Below, piece after piece: positions 5,819 to 6,830 of a stretch of DNA of 6,830 bases. Both the position numbers and the translations under genes were made by a program. The DNA lies in NCBI GenBank assembly GCA_943332445.1, contig CALQPL010000057.1, forward strand, positions 1-6,830. The letters run 5' to 3'. Position 1 is the stretch's first letter, and every line of letters starts with the position of its first letter. The notes beneath the pieces were generated by a model, which was not told the origin of the DNA, did not search any database, and saw only the letters and a program-made list of their open reading frames with translations. The DNA is from Bifidobacterium breve. Its GTDB lineage: Bacteria > Actinomycetota > Actinomycetes > UBA12327.

Positions 5819-6745
5819 CTATGGAGTGTGACCCTGACGCAATTGCTCTAGCCAGATGGCCGAATCAACGCCGGAGCCCGTCCGAGGTGCTCGGCGTTCA
5901 CTCGAAGCCGTCGAGTGCGCCTTCGGGTACGAACCCAGATAGCGAATGTCAGCACACAGGGCACGCAGCCCCATCAACGCAGCGCCCATCGCCTCGTCGT
6001 TGATGTGACCCTCGGCATCAATGCTGAAGCAGTACTGCCCCAAACCATCACCCGTTGGTCGAGACTCAAGTCGCTCGAGGTTGATGCCCTGGTTAGCGAA
6101 TTCGGCCAAAATTTCCAGCAGTCCACCGGGGTGATCATCGTGCGGGAACAACACCAACGTCGTCTTGTCGCTTCCGGTCGGCACTGGCGGAGCTTGCGGG
6201 CGCCGCACCACAACAAAGCGAGTTTCGGCTCCCTCCACATCATGAATCTCGTCAGCCAAGACGTCCAAGCCGTAGCGAGGAGCAGCAAACGCGCCCGCTA
6301 GGGCTGCATCCCACCGTCCGGACTGCACTTCACGCGCAGCATCTGCATTACTCGCCGAGGGTTCAAACGTTGCATCCGGAATCGTGGCCTTCAGCCAGTT
6401 TCGGCACTGCGGCTCGGCATGCGAGTGAGCTGCCACGGTCTTGATGTCAGCCAGCGTTGTGCCAGGGCGAACAAGGAGTGCGAAGGAAACGGGCAGCACC
6501 ACCTCATCGGTGATCACCAGTGGTTCCCCGAAGGCCAAGCCATCAAGAGAAATAGCGACCGAGCCTTCTACCGAGTTTTCAAAGGCAACAACAGCAACGT
6601 CCACTTCGCCGGCACGAAGGGCATCCAATTCAGCCAGGACCGTATGAAAGGGAATTAGCTCTGGGTCTGTGTCTGCATCCTGAACCTGGCTGGCGGCACG
6701 CTCAGTAAACGTGCCAGCCGGACCTAGGTAGGCAATCCGCGTCAT
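5819..6745 (-). CDS. pheA: Prephenate dehydratase with C-terminal ACT domain
   Basis: A 308-residue stand-alone prephenate dehydratase, which decarboxylates and dehydrates prephenate to phenylpyruvate, the penultimate step of phenylalanine synthesis. Residues 1 to about 180 are the catalytic domain: LGPAGTFTE (7-15), FENSVEGSV (55-63), a variant of the HPxAxxQC motif (107-114), and the TRF motif (175-177) whose threonine is essential in characterised enzymes. Residues about 195-275 are an ACT domain with GGLLEILAEFANQGINL (207-223) and the ESRP motif (227-230) that binds phenylalanine, so feedback inhibition by phenylalanine is expected. No chorismate mutase domain is fused. A charged tail (about 280-308) follows the ACT domain. 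The ATG at 6745 overlaps the stop of the preceding gene as ATGA, suggesting translational coupling; GAGGA directly abuts the start, so the AAGG slightly further upstream may be the working ribosome site. Confidence 0.97.
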   Translation of the reverse strand: MTRIAYLGPAGTFTERAASQVQDADTDPELIPFHTVLAELDALRAGEVDVAVVAFENSVEGSVAISLDGLAFGEPLVITDEVVLPVSFALLVRPGTTLADIKTVAAHSHAEPQCRNWLKATIPDATFEPSASNADAAREVQSGRWDAALAGAFAAPRYGLDVLADEIHDVEGAETRFVVVRRPQAPPVPTGSDKTTLVLFPHDDHPGGLLEILAEFANQGINLERLESRPTGDGLGQYCFSIDAEGHINDEAMGAALMGLRALCADIRYLGSYPKAHSTASSERRAPRTGSGVDSAIWLEQLRQGHTP

Positions 6746-6830
6746 TCCTCTTTGCCTTGAGCTAGAGCGATTACTCTCAGTTCTTCAGGGGACAGTGGTT
6801 CATCGCTTGCCCCGGAACGCACACCCTTGA
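6742..6830 (-). CDS. C-terminal end of an unidentified protein upstream of pheA (truncated by window edge)
   Basis: The minus-strand frame entering at the right edge runs 28 codons to a TGA at 6744-6742 and shares four bases (ATGA) with the pheA start. The visible end includes SDEPLSPEELRVIALAQG followed by KEE, a hydrophilic helix-prone tail. The close overlap with pheA and protein-like composition support a real gene rather than chance, and imply cotranscription with pheA. Too little is present to assign a family. An open frame of this length could occur by chance, which limits certainty. Confidence 0.6.
   Translation of the reverse strand, partial: KGVRSGASDEPLSPEELRVIALAQGKEE

Noticed and set aside
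5507..5851. Plus-strand open frames across serS and pheA
   Set aside because: They lie opposite strongly conserved enzyme genes, show no domain and lack ribosome binding sites; they are shadow frames.
5974..6288. Second minus-strand frame inside pheA
   Set aside because: It is a frame-shifted shadow of pheA, whose own frame carries the full set of catalytic and ACT motifs without interruption.
1..6830. Defence system, CRISPR array or mobile element
   Set aside because: No transposase, integrase, direct-repeat array, nuclease or toxin-antitoxin motif was found; the genes are mainly housekeeping and the base composition looks even by eye.

Overview
The window looks like chromosomal DNA from an actinobacterium (Actinomycetota). 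It is moderately GC-rich, tightly packed, and uses GTG starts for several genes. The strongest marker is a complete gene for the proteasome activator Bpa/PafE, a family confined in practice to actinobacteria with a 20S proteasome. The order prephenate dehydratase, seryl-tRNA synthetase, HAD phosphatase is also familiar from actinobacterial chromosomes. The gene density and base composition would fit a free-living aquatic lineage, but that is inference and the genus cannot be told from this stretch.

Layout. (1) Bases 1-160, minus strand: the N-terminus of a lipoprotein, cut by the window edge. (2) Bases 161-382: a divergent intergenic region with a 10-bp-stem hairpin just before the next gene. 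(3) Bases 383-2914, plus strand: an unrecognised membrane protein with a signal peptide, one transmembrane segment and a long proline-rich tail; a zinc-independent quinone oxidoreductase of the MDR superfamily; and bpa, which follows the oxidoreductase after 12 bp and has its own Shine-Dalgarno sequence. (4) Bases 2940-6830, minus strand, converging on bpa: reading in the direction of transcription, the C-terminus of an unknown protein, pheA, serS, a Cof-type HAD phosphatase and a SET-domain lysine methyltransferase. The first pair overlaps by four bases (ATGA) and serS/HAD overlaps by four bases (GTGA), so most of this arm is probably one transcription unit, with a possible internal promoter before serS. 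The 141-bp gap before the SET gene leaves its membership open.

Function. pheA makes phenylpyruvate for phenylalanine synthesis and serS charges tRNA-Ser. The HAD enzyme is probably a small-molecule phosphatase. Bpa opens the 20S proteasome for ATP-independent protein degradation. The SET protein is a probable protein-lysine methyltransferase with no assignable substrate.

No mobile element, CRISPR array, rRNA or tRNA gene was seen. Most of the window is ordinary housekeeping sequence. The points most worth a second look are the bacterial SET protein with an intact post-SET zinc motif but an altered NHSCxPN box, a calcium-loop-like motif in the N-terminal extension of Bpa, and the undescribed membrane protein with its leader hairpin.
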